Source: a virus
DNA length: 24,930 nucleotides
Reading direction: 5' to 3' (one strand)
IMG/VR virus record: IMGVR_UViG_3300024520_000471
Coordinates: 1-24,930 of that record
Of this stretch, positions 1 to 8,439 are shown piece after piece. The translations under genes were made by a program, and so were the position numbers. A model generated the notes under the pieces. It did no database searches and was not told the DNA's origin. It saw nothing but the letters and a program-made list of their open reading frames with translations. Within the stretch, counting starts at the first letter, position 1. Each line of letters begins with the position of its first letter.

Positions 1-254
1 CCGTTATGTGCATACAATTTATCAGGTGTTCCAAAGACAGCCCTCTTTTTATTATTATCACTTCGATATGTAATTAAATCTCTAGCACTTCCATCAAATG
101 CAGTGCTTACCTTGGTCTCATATCCACGCATGTTCTCAGGTTTACCCGAACGAAAGCGTACATGATTTCCATCAAACCACTTACCCTCCTCTTCATATTG
201 AGTAGACTCTCTATGAAGACCGGGCTTTAATTTAATTTTAGATAGCGTGGTCAT
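1..254 (-). CDS. Tail structural protein, N-terminal fragment
   Basis: The gene starts at ATG 254 and runs off the left edge of the window, so only about 84 residues are visible. The start is preceded by an AGGTAAG ribosome site, 10 bases downstream of the previous gene's stop. The visible part carries a pattern that recurs at the start of podovirus tail or DNA-stabilisation proteins: KPGLHRESTQY, then EGKWFDGNHVRFRSGKPENM and RGYE. In such phages this protein is a large virion component that follows the fibre genes. I infer a tail or DNA-injection-channel structural role from this pattern and from its place after two fibre genes; an exact family name is not certain because most of the protein is missing. 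Confidence 0.7.
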   Translation of the reverse strand, partial: MTTLSKIKLKPGLHRESTQYEEEGKWFDGNHVRFRSGKPENMRGYETKVSTAFDGSARDLITYRSDNNKKRAVFGTPDKLYAHN

Positions 255-264
255 TAATACTTAC

Positions 265-1284
265 CTATTTAAGATCGTTTACCATTACTGCATCAACTTT
301 ATCAGCGGCTCTTACAGAGAATACTAATAAATCAACTGCATTTGCTGCTGTAGATAAAGTGGGATCGGTGCCTCCCGGAAACTTAAATACAGCATTATAC
401 CCCATAGTGCGACTTCCTGTTCCATCTTGATTAAAATATATATGTCCTGTTTGCCCTATTGTTAAGTTCGTGGGGGTTGCTAATGTTCTATTACCAGCTA
501 GAGTTATAGAAAATTGATTATTGGTTGCCATATTCATTACAACACTTGCTGCATCTGTAATAGATGTAATTATCTGATGTACAGGTGCGCCTGAAGCTAA
601 TGATACGGCTGCTTCAAAACGTGTAGTACTTTTATTAACTTGTGCGCCTTCTACTGTCACAGTACTTTTAAAATTAGCAGCACCCGCTAAAGTTACTGCG
701 CCAGTTACAGTAAGAGCACCAGAAACAGCCAGTGTGCTATTAAATGTTCCAGCACCATTAAAATTTTGGTTTCCTGTTACTATTAAATTACCAACAACAG
801 AAGCCTTTCCTCCTATAATGGCATCACCATCTACAGTTAAAGAACTAAACTTTGTAGGAGCTACATTATAAACACTTGTTCCATCACAAACTACATGCTG
901 AAAAACTGTAGATGATCTTTCCAGAGTAACACCAGTATTACCTGCCACTCGTATCATAACTGCATTACTGGAAGCATTGGCAGCTACACCATTTAATATA
1001 GAATATGATTTAGTCTTACTAGGGATAACAAGGAATATTGAAGTAGCTACAGTTCCTATTGATCCTTTAATTTCTAAAAAGGCAGATCGTGCTTGATCAT
1101 CAGCACCATCATTGGCTGTTAAGTTTACTGTTGCAGCACTACCAATAGATATAGTAGTATATCCTGCTATAGCTTCATCAGCAAGACTAATGACACCATC
1201 ATTTAGAATCTGACCCCAACTATTAGGGTTCTCTCCATCAGCTTGTTTAGTAAGCCTCAGATTAGTTGTATATGTACTTGCCAT
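265..1284 (-). CDS. Tail fibre / receptor-binding-like protein
   Basis: This 339-residue protein begins with a tail-fibre style N-terminus (TNLRLTKQADGENPNSWG followed by ILNDGVISLADEAIAGYTT), which I recognise from aquatic phage fibres as the virion-attachment part. Residues about 145-225 are beta-rich repeats of the form S-V-x-G-x-L-x-V-x-G-A-A-x-F, the same kind seen in the N-terminal half of the 1493-residue fibre at 2768-7249. The C-terminal 110 residues (FSITLAGNRTL ... GYNAVFKFPGG ... VFSVRAADKVDAV) look like the compact beta tip of a fibre. A good ribosome site (CAGGAGA) precedes ATG 1284. The shared repeats suggest this and the giant fibre exchange or duplicate modules. Role in host recognition is inferred. 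Confidence 0.8.
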   Translation of the reverse strand: MASTYTTNLRLTKQADGENPNSWGQILNDGVISLADEAIAGYTTISIGSAATVNLTANDGADDQARSAFLEIKGSIGTVATSIFLVIPSKTKSYSILNGVAANASSNAVMIRVAGNTGVTLERSSTVFQHVVCDGTSVYNVAPTKFSSLTVDGDAIIGGKASVVGNLIVTGNQNFNGAGTFNSTLAVSGALTVTGAVTLAGAANFKSTVTVEGAQVNKSTTRFEAAVSLASGAPVHQIITSITDAASVVMNMATNNQFSITLAGNRTLATPTNLTIGQTGHIYFNQDGTGSRTMGYNAVFKFPGGTDPTLSTAANAVDLLVFSVRAADKVDAVMVNDLK

Positions 1285-1320
1285 TTAGCGTCTCCTGAAA
1301 TAATATCCGTATCATTTTAA

Positions 1321-2061
1321 TTATCCTTGTGTACCTGAAATTGTACCGTTGTTTGTAGTAGTAACTGTATTAGAGTTCTTTGCAACTGCATATCCTGTAG
1401 AACCACCGGCTCCTCCACTGCCGTTACTACCCGACCCGGATGCATCAGAGCCAGCACTTCCAGACGCACCGTGCGCTCCACCAGCACCACCATCGCCAGC
1501 CACAGCACATCCATCCTCACCGCCCGAAGAACCACTTGCAGCAGAAGCTGTACCAGCACCAAGACCACCAGTGCCGCCAGTGGCGTCGAGGTACTCACCA
1601 TCACTATCACAAACGGACCCACCGCCACCGCCGCCACCACCGCCACCTGCTAATACTGAACCTCCAGAATTAACAACCAAGGTAGCATCACAGGCAAATG
1701 ACATTGAAGTACCACCAGTAGCACCCACAGCGCCGGGTTGACCACTACCGCCGTGTACGCCAACACCACCTGCGCCACCAGCACCACCATATCCTTTAAT
1801 AGCACCATTAATATAGATTGATACAGTATGTATACTTCCAATAGTTCCTGTTTGCCACGCAGGAGTGGCTGTGCCTGTAGAGGCGGCTGATGTTACATTA
1901 ATACTAGCATTTAATGTGTAAGTAATCCTTGTTGGTGTATCATTATTAAAACCTGCTGCATCCAACAATGTTCTTAGATTAATATTCTCAGCATTAGATG
2001 ATGTAATAATATCAATACCACCAGCCATACCCATCATAATACTTCTTTGAAAGGCTGACAT
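1321..2061 (-). CDS. Glycine-rich tail adhesin (gp38-like)
   Basis: The protein has 246 residues. Its first ~90 residues contain a conserved-looking anchor (SSNAENINLRTLLDAAGF) followed by beta-rich sequence ending in SIYINGAIKGYGG. From about residue 90 on it is dominated by glycine, with many GGxGG runs and one stretch of ten glycines, mixed with Ala, Ser and Asp. This is the composition of the T-even gp38-type distal adhesins, whose glycine-rich strands form a polyglycine-II bundle with receptor-binding loops between them. It follows the giant fibre and precedes a second fibre, which fits a tip adhesin. Three cysteines occur in the Gly-rich part. RTX nonapeptides (GGxGxDxUx) are not present, so it is not an RTX toxin. 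Confidence 0.75.
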   Translation of the reverse strand: MSAFQRSIMMGMAGGIDIITSSNAENINLRTLLDAAGFNNDTPTRITYTLNASINVTSAASTGTATPAWQTGTIGSIHTVSIYINGAIKGYGGAGGAGGVGVHGGSGQPGAVGATGGTSMSFACDATLVVNSGGSVLAGGGGGGGGGGSVCDSDGEYLDATGGTGGLGAGTASAASGSSGGEDGCAVAGDGGAGGAHGASGSAGSDASGSGSNGSGGAGGSTGYAVAKNSNTVTTTNNGTISGTQG

Positions 2062-2071
2062 TATCTACTCT

Positions 2072-2269
2072 CTAGCTTGCTGTTTGTTCTATGCATTTTG
2101 CTGTTTTTATTTCCGCATTAAATGCACTATTAACCACAGCCGCTACCTGTGCTTTATAACTTTCACACTGGAATTTTTCTGGAAACGGACCCACCACAGA
2201 CTTCTCCTCTACAGGTAGATTCATAGGAGAAAGTATAACAAAAGCTATAACTGATATATAATAAAACAT
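2072..2269 (-). CDS. Small exported or membrane-anchored protein
   Basis: This 65-residue protein opens with a hydrophobic segment (MFYYISVIAFVILSP, residues 1-15) that looks like a short signal peptide or an N-terminal membrane anchor. The rest is soluble and holds two cysteines (35 and 59) that could form one disulfide in the periplasm. The central VVGPFPEKFQCESYKAQV resembles small secreted phage proteins of unknown function. Its start (ATG 2269) directly abuts the stop of the upstream gene as TAAATG, so it is likely translationally coupled. No lipobox is visible. A lysis-accessory (spanin-like) role is possible from size and topology only; nothing in the sequence proves it. Confidence 0.6.
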   Translation of the reverse strand: MFYYISVIAFVILSPMNLPVEEKSVVGPFPEKFQCESYKAQVAAVVNSAFNAEIKTAKCIEQTAS

Positions 2270-2497
2270 TTAATTCAGACCGACTTGAAGAACCTCTGAC
2301 TCTTCTTCTACTGTTTTAACTAATTCTTCTGTAAACCTGTCTTGAGCAACAACTACTTGATCCAGTTGGAATCTTAAATTATTTGCTTTTAGTTGAAGAT
2401 CACGTATCTGATTTATAAAATATTTCTGACGCTCATCAAGAGTATCTTCAGAATATTCCTGACCATTAATTGTTACTACGTTATTTTCAGTTTCCAT
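2270..2497 (-). CDS. DUF6447-like small coiled-coil protein
   Basis: A 75-residue protein with a short beta-type start (NVVTINGQEYSEDTLDERQK) and then a long amphipathic helix (about residues 25-65, QIRDLQLKANNLRFQLDQV) likely to form a coiled coil. The combination of a TINGQEY start and a helix with paired leucines matches a widespread family of small phage proteins annotated as DUF6447. It is often found next to tail-fibre genes in aquatic phages, as here. ATG 2497 has a TAGGAA ribosome site a few bases upstream. Function unknown; an assembly helper for the fibres is a guess from position. Confidence 0.65.
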   Translation of the reverse strand: METENNVVTINGQEYSEDTLDERQKYFINQIRDLQLKANNLRFQLDQVVVAQDRFTEELVKTVEEESEVLQVGLN

Positions 2498-2502
2498 TGT
2501 TC

Positions 2503-2766
2503 CTATCCGTTAATATAGTTTAAACCAGAAGTGATAGCATTCGTATATGATGTCTTATCACGACTATCTTCTGTGGCCCAATCTTTATCTAATTGGAGTT
2601 CAAGATGATCTGTATTACGTTTGATCATAAGGTTCACCTCTGCTGCACTACCATATATTGCCAATGCATCAGTATCGTCGGCAACGGTTGCATCAATCAA
2701 TGCTACGCTGTCATCCATTGCAGAGAAGTGTCCATTAATTTCTTCTGCCGTTAGTTGTTCATCCAT
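2503..2766 (-). CDS. Small acidic hypothetical protein
   Basis: This 87-residue acidic protein lies between the giant fibre and the coiled-coil gene. It begins immediately after the fibre's stop (TAAAATG), with a GGAAAG ribosome site inside the end of the fibre gene, so it is probably made together with the fibre. It is rich in Asp, Ala and Thr (SVALIDATVADDTDALAIYG) and appears largely helical with no membrane segment or cysteine. I do not recognise a family. Its position just after the fibre suggests a fibre chaperone or tip cofactor, but this is only contextual. Confidence 0.6.
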   Translation of the reverse strand: MDEQLTAEEINGHFSAMDDSVALIDATVADDTDALAIYGSAAEVNLMIKRNTDHLELQLDKDWATEDSRDKTSYTNAITSGLNYING

Positions 2767-2767
2767 T

Positions 2768-5700
2768 TTACTTTCCTTTCAAAGTTTTAATTTCGGACTT
2801 TAGTTCGTCAACTTGCGTTGATAGTTCTTTAATTGCGTTTACCATCGCCCAAGTAATAGGGTCATTGTTTACCGAAAGCATACCAAAGTCATTCCGCTCT
2901 GTAACGGCTTCTGGGAAAACTTCCCTGACCTCTTGAGCAATAGCACTAGTGGTCAAGACATCTTGTGGGAGATTTTCTTGACATCCCTCAAACTCAGGAA
3001 TCTCATTCAGTTCTTCATTCGACTTATAAAAGAATGTGCAAGGAACCAGTTGATTAATTTCCTTGAGGCCCTTTTCACTTGGCTTGATGTCTTTCTTGAT
3101 GCGTCTATCAGATGTTGCCGTCCATGCGGTTGAATTATTACCTTGATATACGGCACCAGTGCTAGGTGCAATAAATCCTGTGCTGTCGCCTTTGCCTGCC
3201 TGATTTAAACTTCCAATAACAATTTGATGTGTTCCAGTTGCGCCCGAAGGGTCAGTACCCTGTCCTATCATTACGTTGTACGCACCAGTAGTGATTCCAT
3301 CACCAGCACTATGGCCGACCCCAATATTAGAGGCTCCGGTGGTGACAGCGGTTAACGCAGTATAGCCAAAGGCCGTATTATTAGACGCCGTAGTATTGGC
3401 AATAAGAGCGCCAGCACCCACAGCCGTGGCACTAGCGCCGGTGCAAGCTGCCAACGCCGAATTGCCCATCGCTGTGTTATTGTGGCTAGTAACATTAGCA
3501 CCAAGAGCATTGTTGCCGACTGCTACATTACTAGCACCCGTGGTGTTGGCATCAAGAGTATTGTAGCCCACAGCAACATTACCGGCAGCGGTTGTGTTAG
3601 CAGATAATGCATACATACCCAGAGCAGTGTTATTACTTCCGGTAGTATTAGCATCAAAAGCTAAGTTCCCAACAGCAACATTGAAATTTGCGGTAGTAGT
3701 GGCAACGCCAGAGTTTGTGCCTACAAATACATTGTATGTGCCAGTAGTAATGGCGTTTCCGGCATTTGTGCCGATCCCCACATTATTGGTGCCGGTGGTA
3801 TTGGCAGCAAGAGCATTAGAGCCGACCGCTGTAAGAACGCTTCCGGTAGTATTGGCACCCAAAGCACCATAGCCAAGGGCTGTATTATTAGACGCCGTGG
3901 TGTTGGCATCGAGGGCCGCAAAGCCCACTGCTACGTTACTAGCGCCGGTGGTGTTGGCGTACAAGGCAGCATAGCCAACCGCTGTATTACTATCGGCGGT
4001 GGTACAACTACCGAGCGCATCAAGGCCAATCGCTACATGGTTATCGCCCGTTGTATTGGCATCAAGAGCATTAACCCCGACAGCAACATTGGAACCGCCA
4101 GTGGTATTGGCTATCATAGCACTCGCCCCCACGGCTGTATTGCTTGCTCCGGTAGTATTAGCACCCAGAGTATTAGAGCCGACCGCTGTAAGAACACTTC
4201 CGGTAGTATTGGCAGTCAGCGCAGCATAGCCCAACGCCGTATTACTGTCTGCTGTGGTATTTGCATCAAGAGCAGCATAGCCAATTGCTAGATTGTAATC
4301 GCCGGTAGTATTAGCAACAAGAGCATCATGGCCCATCGCAACATTGCCAGCACCCGTCGTAGTAGCGGACATGGCGTTATAGCCCACCGCTGTATTGGAA
4401 TTACCCGTTTGCAGATACCTTAATGCATAAGCACCAAGACCTGTAGAGTAGGATGGCGTTGTACAAGTGATGCCAGACTCATAACCAAGGAAAGTATTGA
4501 AAGTGCCGGTTGTATGCGCCGCTCCCGCATTTATACCAACAACCGTTAACGCCACTCCGGTTGTATTAGCAGTGCCGGCTGACTTCCCGACCGCTGTATT
4601 ACCAGTGCCGGTGGTATTGAGGCCAAGAGAACCATAGCCCACGCCTGTATTATTAGATGCTGTGGTATTGGCATCTAGTGCGTAAGCACCGACCGCTACG
4701 TTACTACCTCCCGTTGTATTGACACTCATGGCAGCACTGCCAACAGCAGTATTACCAGTGTGAGATTGACCAGAGGCTCCTGTAAGCGCAGAAGTCCCAA
4801 CAGCTACATTGTTGCTTCCCGTAACATTATAATATGAGGCATTGACACCTATAGCGACGTTGGAGCCACCCGTAGTCGAACTGAATGCAGAGGATTGTCC
4901 AACGGCTGTATTAGAAGCTCCGGTGGTATTGGAACCCAGAGCATTGTGTCCAACTCCTGTCCCGGCATTTGCTGTGGTATTTGCATCAAGAGCACTAGAG
5001 CCAACCGCTGTGTTGTAACTCGCCGTGGTATTTGCACCCAAGGCCTGTACGCCGACCGCTGTATTAGTAGCGCCGGTGGTATTGGCATCGAGGGCATAAG
5101 CACCTACAGCTACATTGTTAGATCCCGTGGTATTGGCTATCATAGCACTGTAGCCGACCGCTGCATTAGTAGCGCCGGTGGTATTGGCACCCAAAGTATT
5201 ACTGCCCATACCAACATTACCAGTTGCGGTTGTGGTTACATCACCAGCCCGGAAGCCAAAGAAGTCATTATAACTTCCGGTCGTTATTGCCGCACCAGCT
5301 TCCATACCGACGGCAGTATTTTGCGCTCCGGTAGTGTTAGCAGCCAGAGCACTGGAACCCACGGCTGTGTTGTTAGACGCAGTGGTATTGGCGGTCAGGG
5401 CGCTATCGCCCATTGCTGTATTGTAGTTCCCAGAGCTATTCGTATCTAAGCTATAGCCCCCAACCGCTGTATTACTATAGCCGGTATTAAGTTTAAGAGA
5501 CTCAAAACCAACGGCTGTGTTCGTACCATTTGTAGAAACAGTAGCCAACGCACTAGAACCGATAGCAGTGTTACGGACACCACTAGTATTAGCTCCCAAA
5601 GCATTATAACCAATAGCTACAAGATCAACGGCTGTCGTAACAGCATCCCCAGCCGCATAGCCCACAAAAGTATTATTATCCCCTGTCGTGATGGCTGTAC

Positions 5701-7249
5701 CAGCTTCATCGCCAATGGCGACGTTGTAGTTACCACCTGACTCTATTGAGTTACCGGCGTTGACACCGGCAGCAAAGTTAGATGTACCTGCTGTTTTCTT
5801 TTGTATGTCAGCTACAAAGACTGCATTTCCAGTAACTGTAACTGTAGATGCAAATGTAGCAGCACCTCCTACTGAAGCAGTGCTTTGTAAATGTGTAGCC
5901 CCTACAACTGTAACTGTAGATGCAAATGTAGCAGCACCTCCTACTGAAGCAGTGCTTTGTAAATGTGTAGCCCCTACTACCGTTACAGTAGATGCAAATG
6001 TAGCAGCACCTCCTACTGAAGCAGTGCTTTGTAAATGTGTAGCCCCTACAACTGTAACAGTACTACCAAAGTTAGCAGCACCTCCGACTGTTACTGTACT
6101 TTTTAATGCAGCAGCCCCTACTACTGTAACTGTAGATGCAAAGTTAGCTGCACCTACTACACTAAGACTAGATGCTAAACTCACCGCACCTGCAAAATTA
6201 CTTGTACCACCTACACTTAGATTAGCAGATACAGCAAAGTTACCTGCAACTCTATTATTAACAATAGATGCAGCAATATTAGTTAAGTTAGAACCATCAC
6301 CATAATATGAAGATGCACAGACCGCAGCATTAACAGCTTTTATATTTGTTCCTGCTATAGTAACAGTGCCTGTAACATTAAGAGTACCCGCTATAGATAC
6401 ATTACCAGCAGCCTTTATATTACTTACAGACACATCACCTGATATTTGAGGTCCACTAATATTAGTTATATTTGATCCATCACCATGGTAAGCAGATGCA
6501 CAGACCCTTGCACTGGCAGCTTGTACATTGGCTCCTAATATTGTTACTGTACCTCCTACAACAAGGCCGCCACTGATTGATACATTATTATCAAATGTAG
6601 CTGCGCCTGTTGCCATGAATGTTCCACCAACAGAAGTATTACCAGAGGCATTTAAAGCACCAGAAACTGATACTCCAGCTTTAAAGTTAGCCTGAGAAGT
6701 AAATGTAGCTGCACCAAGAACATTTAAAACACCACTTACTGAAACATTATTATCAAATGTAGCAGCACCTACTACTGTTACAGTAGATGCAAAATGTGCA
6801 GCACCGCCTACACTAAGAGTAGAGGCCATACTTACAGCACCAGCAATGGTTACTGTACCACCTACATTTAAACCACCTGATACAGAAACATTAGAATTAA
6901 AGGTAGCTTCACCATTAACCAAAAGAATATTATTAATCAGGGCATTACTGACACAGATACTTGTAGCAAGACTTGCAGTAACACCACTTAGATTAGAACC
7001 ATCACCATAGAATGCAGATGCACAAACTTTTTGATCTACATGTAAATTAGAAGCAATAGAGGTAGCCCCATCTATAACTAATGAGCCTGTAAACTTAGCA
7101 GAGCCAGTAGCAAGCTGGAAAGAACTATCAGTTCCATCTCCAGTTTCAATAGTCGTAAGACCAGCACTGACGCCAGTATTAGTACTTACACCAACTCTTA
7201 GGAGTTGTTTATAAGTATTAGCAATTGTTTTTCCGGTTAGTTCTGTCAT
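2768..7249 (-). CDS. Giant tail fibre with YadA-like repeats and S74 autochaperone
   Basis: I choose ATG 7249 (overlapping the upstream stop as ATGA), giving 1493 residues. Residues ~1-497 hold beta repeats (TVTVVGAATF type) and three copies of a GDGSN motif preceded by VCAS, common in phage fibres. Residues ~497-1333 are some three dozen repeats of about 22-24 residues of the form NTAVGxxALxANTTGxS, the left-handed beta-roll of trimeric YadA/Hia-type heads. The last ~115 residues are an intramolecular chaperone of the Peptidase S74 type: SDRRIKKDI carries the Ser-Lys pair (S1380, K1385) expected to cut the trimer from the chaperone, and a terminal coiled coil (LSTQVDELKSEIKTLKGK) follows. 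The protein is likely a homotrimeric receptor-binding fibre. The beta-roll DNA is visibly more GC-rich than its flanks. Confidence 0.93.
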   Translation of the reverse strand: MTELTGKTIANTYKQLLRVGVSTNTGVSAGLTTIETGDGTDSSFQLATGSAKFTGSLVIDGATSIASNLHVDQKVCASAFYGDGSNLSGVTASLATSICVSNALINNILLVNGEATFNSNVSVSGGLNVGGTVTIAGAVSMASTLSVGGAAHFASTVTVVGAATFDNNVSVSGVLNVLGAATFTSQANFKAGVSVSGALNASGNTSVGGTFMATGAATFDNNVSISGGLVVGGTVTILGANVQAASARVCASAYHGDGSNITNISGPQISGDVSVSNIKAAGNVSIAGTLNVTGTVTIAGTNIKAVNAAVCASSYYGDGSNLTNIAASIVNNRVAGNFAVSANLSVGGTSNFAGAVSLASSLSVVGAANFASTVTVVGAAALKSTVTVGGAANFGSTVTVVGATHLQSTASVGGAATFASTVTVVGATHLQSTASVGGAATFASTVTVVGATHLQSTASVGGAATFASTVTVTGNAVFVADIQKKTAGTSNFAAGVNAGNSIESGGNYNVAIGDEAGTAITTGDNNTFVGYAAGDAVTTAVDLVAIGYNALGANTSGVRNTAIGSSALATVSTNGTNTAVGFESLKLNTGYSNTAVGGYSLDTNSSGNYNTAMGDSALTANTTASNNTAVGSSALAANTTGAQNTAVGMEAGAAITTGSYNDFFGFRAGDVTTTATGNVGMGSNTLGANTTGATNAAVGYSAMIANTTGSNNVAVGAYALDANTTGATNTAVGVQALGANTTASYNTAVGSSALDANTTANAGTGVGHNALGSNTTGASNTAVGQSSAFSSTTGGSNVAIGVNASYYNVTGSNNVAVGTSALTGASGQSHTGNTAVGSAAMSVNTTGGSNVAVGAYALDANTTASNNTGVGYGSLGLNTTGTGNTAVGKSAGTANTTGVALTVVGINAGAAHTTGTFNTFLGYESGITCTTPSYSTGLGAYALRYLQTGNSNTAVGYNAMSATTTGAGNVAMGHDALVANTTGDYNLAIGYAALDANTTADSNTALGYAALTANTTGSVLTAVGSNTLGANTTGASNTAVGASAMIANTTGGSNVAVGVNALDANTTGDNHVAIGLDALGSCTTADSNTAVGYAALYANTTGASNVAVGFAALDANTTASNNTALGYGALGANTTGSVLTAVGSNALAANTTGTNNVGIGTNAGNAITTGTYNVFVGTNSGVATTTANFNVAVGNLAFDANTTGSNNTALGMYALSANTTAAGNVAVGYNTLDANTTGASNVAVGNNALGANVTSHNNTAMGNSALAACTGASATAVGAGALIANTTASNNTAFGYTALTAVTTGASNIGVGHSAGDGITTGAYNVMIGQGTDPSGATGTHQIVIGSLNQAGKGDSTGFIAPSTGAVYQGNNSTAWTATSDRRIKKDIKPSEKGLKEINQLVPCTFFYKSNEELNEIPEFEGCQENLPQDVLTTSAIAQEVREVFPEAVTERNDFGMLSVNNDPITWAMVNAIKELSTQVDELKSEIKTLKGK
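5847..6062 (-). repeat. Three 72-bp tandem repeats inside the fibre gene
   Basis: Three nearly identical 72-bp units start at 5847, 5919 and 5991. Each encodes 24 residues of the fibre (STVTVVGATHLQ then STASVGGAATFA). They differ at only a few bases near the unit ends (ACAACTGTAACTGTA versus ACTACCGTTACAGTA). The near-identity points to recent in-frame expansion, unlike the well-diverged beta-roll repeats downstream in the same protein. Confidence 0.9.
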
Positions 7250-7521
7250 ATTAGGTTCCAATACTTGTCTGTGTCTTCCCAATTAGTTGTGGCCTGTCCC
7301 CATGTTAGGTTCCTACCACCATTATCTGGTCGTGGATCACGTATCGCAGGGTTATCTCGCACATCAGGTATTTTATTTTGTGGATGATTCTTTAAATCAA
7401 ACTGCCCCTCAAAGTCTGTAGGACATACCAGCATCCCATAACTATTAAAACGCATTATTCTGTGAGGATATACAAAACCACATGTATCACACATGGCTAA
7501 TGCATTTTTATTACTTGCCAT
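7246..7521 (-). CDS. Small zinc-ribbon-like phage protein
   Basis: This 91-residue protein has a CxxC knuckle at residues 11-14 (CDTCG) and a second Cys at 33 in LVCPTDF; relatives I know of have a second CPxC pair, but here the partner position is Asp36, with H20 and H46 as alternative ligands. After this comes a conserved-looking FDLKNHPQNK and a proline-rich tail (DNPAIRDPRPDNGG). The type occurs often in podovirus structural operons between adaptor and fibre genes; its role is unknown, possibly structural. It starts by a TAATG overlap with the gp4-like gene and ends by an ATGA overlap with the fibre, so the three are probably co-translated. Confidence 0.7.
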   Translation of the reverse strand: MASNKNALAMCDTCGFVYPHRIMRFNSYGMLVCPTDFEGQFDLKNHPQNKIPDVRDNPAIRDPRPDNGGRNLTWGQATTNWEDTDKYWNLI

Positions 7522-8195
7522 TACACATACCTTAGTTTAGGTACAACCTTCATGGTTGCTCTTTCCCTATCTTCTTGGAAAGCCCTAGCCAATAATTCCT
7601 CATAGTTACCTTTTAACATTTGTATTCTACCAGCCTCTACACCGGGACGTTTCATTGACATGTAGTATGCCAAACCACAAGTTAGTGGTGGCAGAAAGCG
7701 TGTTGGCATGTCTGCATTCTGTCCAGCAGATTTATCCACATCCTGTAGTTCACTAATACGTTCAATCTTCATTATGTCAGTAGAGTTCTCTGGTATGGGC
7801 CATACCGAAAGAACAGGGTTATCCCTTCCCCTACGTATAGAATACTGAGAGGGTCTGCCTGTCTGTGTCTTGTTAGGAATTATTAAATATTCTTCAGGTG
7901 AGATACGATCTAGTTGTATGTCTGTGCTGTCTCTATTGAGTACAACCTCAAGAGCATCTACAGTGGAGCTACTGAGATCATAGGTTGTTGTACTTGCAAC
8001 AACAGTAACAGCAGTAGTCTCTGTAGTCCACAGAAGAACACCCCTGTTCTGCCAGTCCTTTAGCATAAGGTTTATTGAACGCCGAGCAGAAGCAGGTTCG
8101 TGACCAAGAGTTTCTTCGCCCCCGATCATCTCCATTGCTTCTTGTATGACTTGATCTATATCAAGATTAAAATTATATGTACCTGATACTGCCAT
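7521..8195 (-). CDS. gp4-like head-to-tail adaptor (tail accessory factor)
   Basis: At 224 residues, its size and layout fit the P22 gp4 / packaged-DNA stabilisation group that plugs the portal after packaging and connects it to the tail. Visible signs are the helical N-terminus (IDQVIQEAMEMIGG ... PASARRSINLMLKDWQNRG), a beta section (TTTYDLSSSTVDALEVVL, SIRRGRDNPVLSVWPIP) and a helical C-terminus (CGLAYYMSMKRPGV ... YEELLARAFQEDRERA). The pattern of an N-terminal helix pair ending in LLW followed by a WP-containing strand is typical of this family. It shares TAATG junctions with the Cys-rich gene upstream and the zinc-ribbon gene downstream. Confidence 0.78.
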   Translation of the reverse strand: MAVSGTYNFNLDIDQVIQEAMEMIGGEETLGHEPASARRSINLMLKDWQNRGVLLWTTETTAVTVVASTTTYDLSSSTVDALEVVLNRDSTDIQLDRISPEEYLIIPNKTQTGRPSQYSIRRGRDNPVLSVWPIPENSTDIMKIERISELQDVDKSAGQNADMPTRFLPPLTCGLAYYMSMKRPGVEAGRIQMLKGNYEELLARAFQEDRERATMKVVPKLRYV

Positions 8196-8296
8196 TATTC
8201 TTCATCACATTCACAGTTTTTACAAGAACATTCACATTCCTCTTTATCACAATGACAATCACAATTACAATTACTACATGTGTTCTCTATAGTCAT
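8195..8296 (-). CDS. Cysteine-rich 33-residue metallothionein-like miniprotein
   Basis: A short frame starting at ATG 8296 encodes 33 residues, ten of them cysteine (positions 7, 10, 12, 14, 16, 21, 23, 25, 28, 30). The spacing is CxxCxCxCxC then CxCxC then CxC, with one His, no aromatic residue, and many Asp and Glu. This is the composition of small metal-thiolate proteins such as metallothioneins, though I do not recognise a named family. That it is a real gene is supported by TAATG stop-start overlaps at both ends, like its neighbours. All ten Cys codons are TGT. A metal-binding or disulfide-rich role is inferred; the alternative is a low-complexity linker that happens to be open. Confidence 0.65.
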   Translation of the reverse strand: MTIENTCSNCNCDCHCDKEECECSCKNCECDEE

Positions 8297-8439
8297 TAAC
8301 GTCCTACTTTCTTCATTGCCTTTTTATGGGCTGATGCAAAACTGCTCCCCTTTTTCATTGTAGCCGTCATGCTAGAAATATGTTTCTTGGTATGATGTTT
8401 AGCATGTTTCTTCAATTTAGATGTTATCTTTTTTGGCAT
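8296..8439 (-). CDS. Small basic protein (47 aa)
   Basis: ATG 8439 to TAA 8296 gives 47 residues, very rich in Lys and His (KLKKHAKHHTKKHIS), ending in SFASAHKKAMKKVGR. The C-terminal pattern SF-x2-AHK-x-AMK-x-VG resembles small basic proteins I have seen in aquatic phage structural operons. The isoelectric point must be very high, so DNA or RNA binding is the simplest reading: a candidate packaged nucleoid or ejection protein. It starts two bases after the upstream TGA stop and overlaps the Cys-rich gene by TAATG. Confidence 0.7.
   Translation of the reverse strand: MPKKITSKLKKHAKHHTKKHISSMTATMKKGSSFASAHKKAMKKVGR

Noticed and set aside
1349-1741. Plus-strand Pro-rich frame opposite the glycine-rich adhesin
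   Set aside because: GGN codons read as proline on the other strand, so this is an artefact of the Gly-rich gene.
1321-2061. Gly-rich protein considered as the RTX substrate of the HlyC homologue
   Set aside because: It lacks the GGxGxDxUx calcium-binding nonapeptides; its anchor and polyglycine runs fit a phage adhesin.
5847-6062. Regular 72-bp repeats considered as a CRISPR-like array
   Set aside because: There are no unique spacers; the repeats keep the protein frame and encode a fibre unit.
3594-6305. Several plus- and minus-strand frames of 60-184 codons within the fibre gene
   Set aside because: They are shadows of the repetitive fibre reading frame; their products are low-complexity echoes of the repeats.
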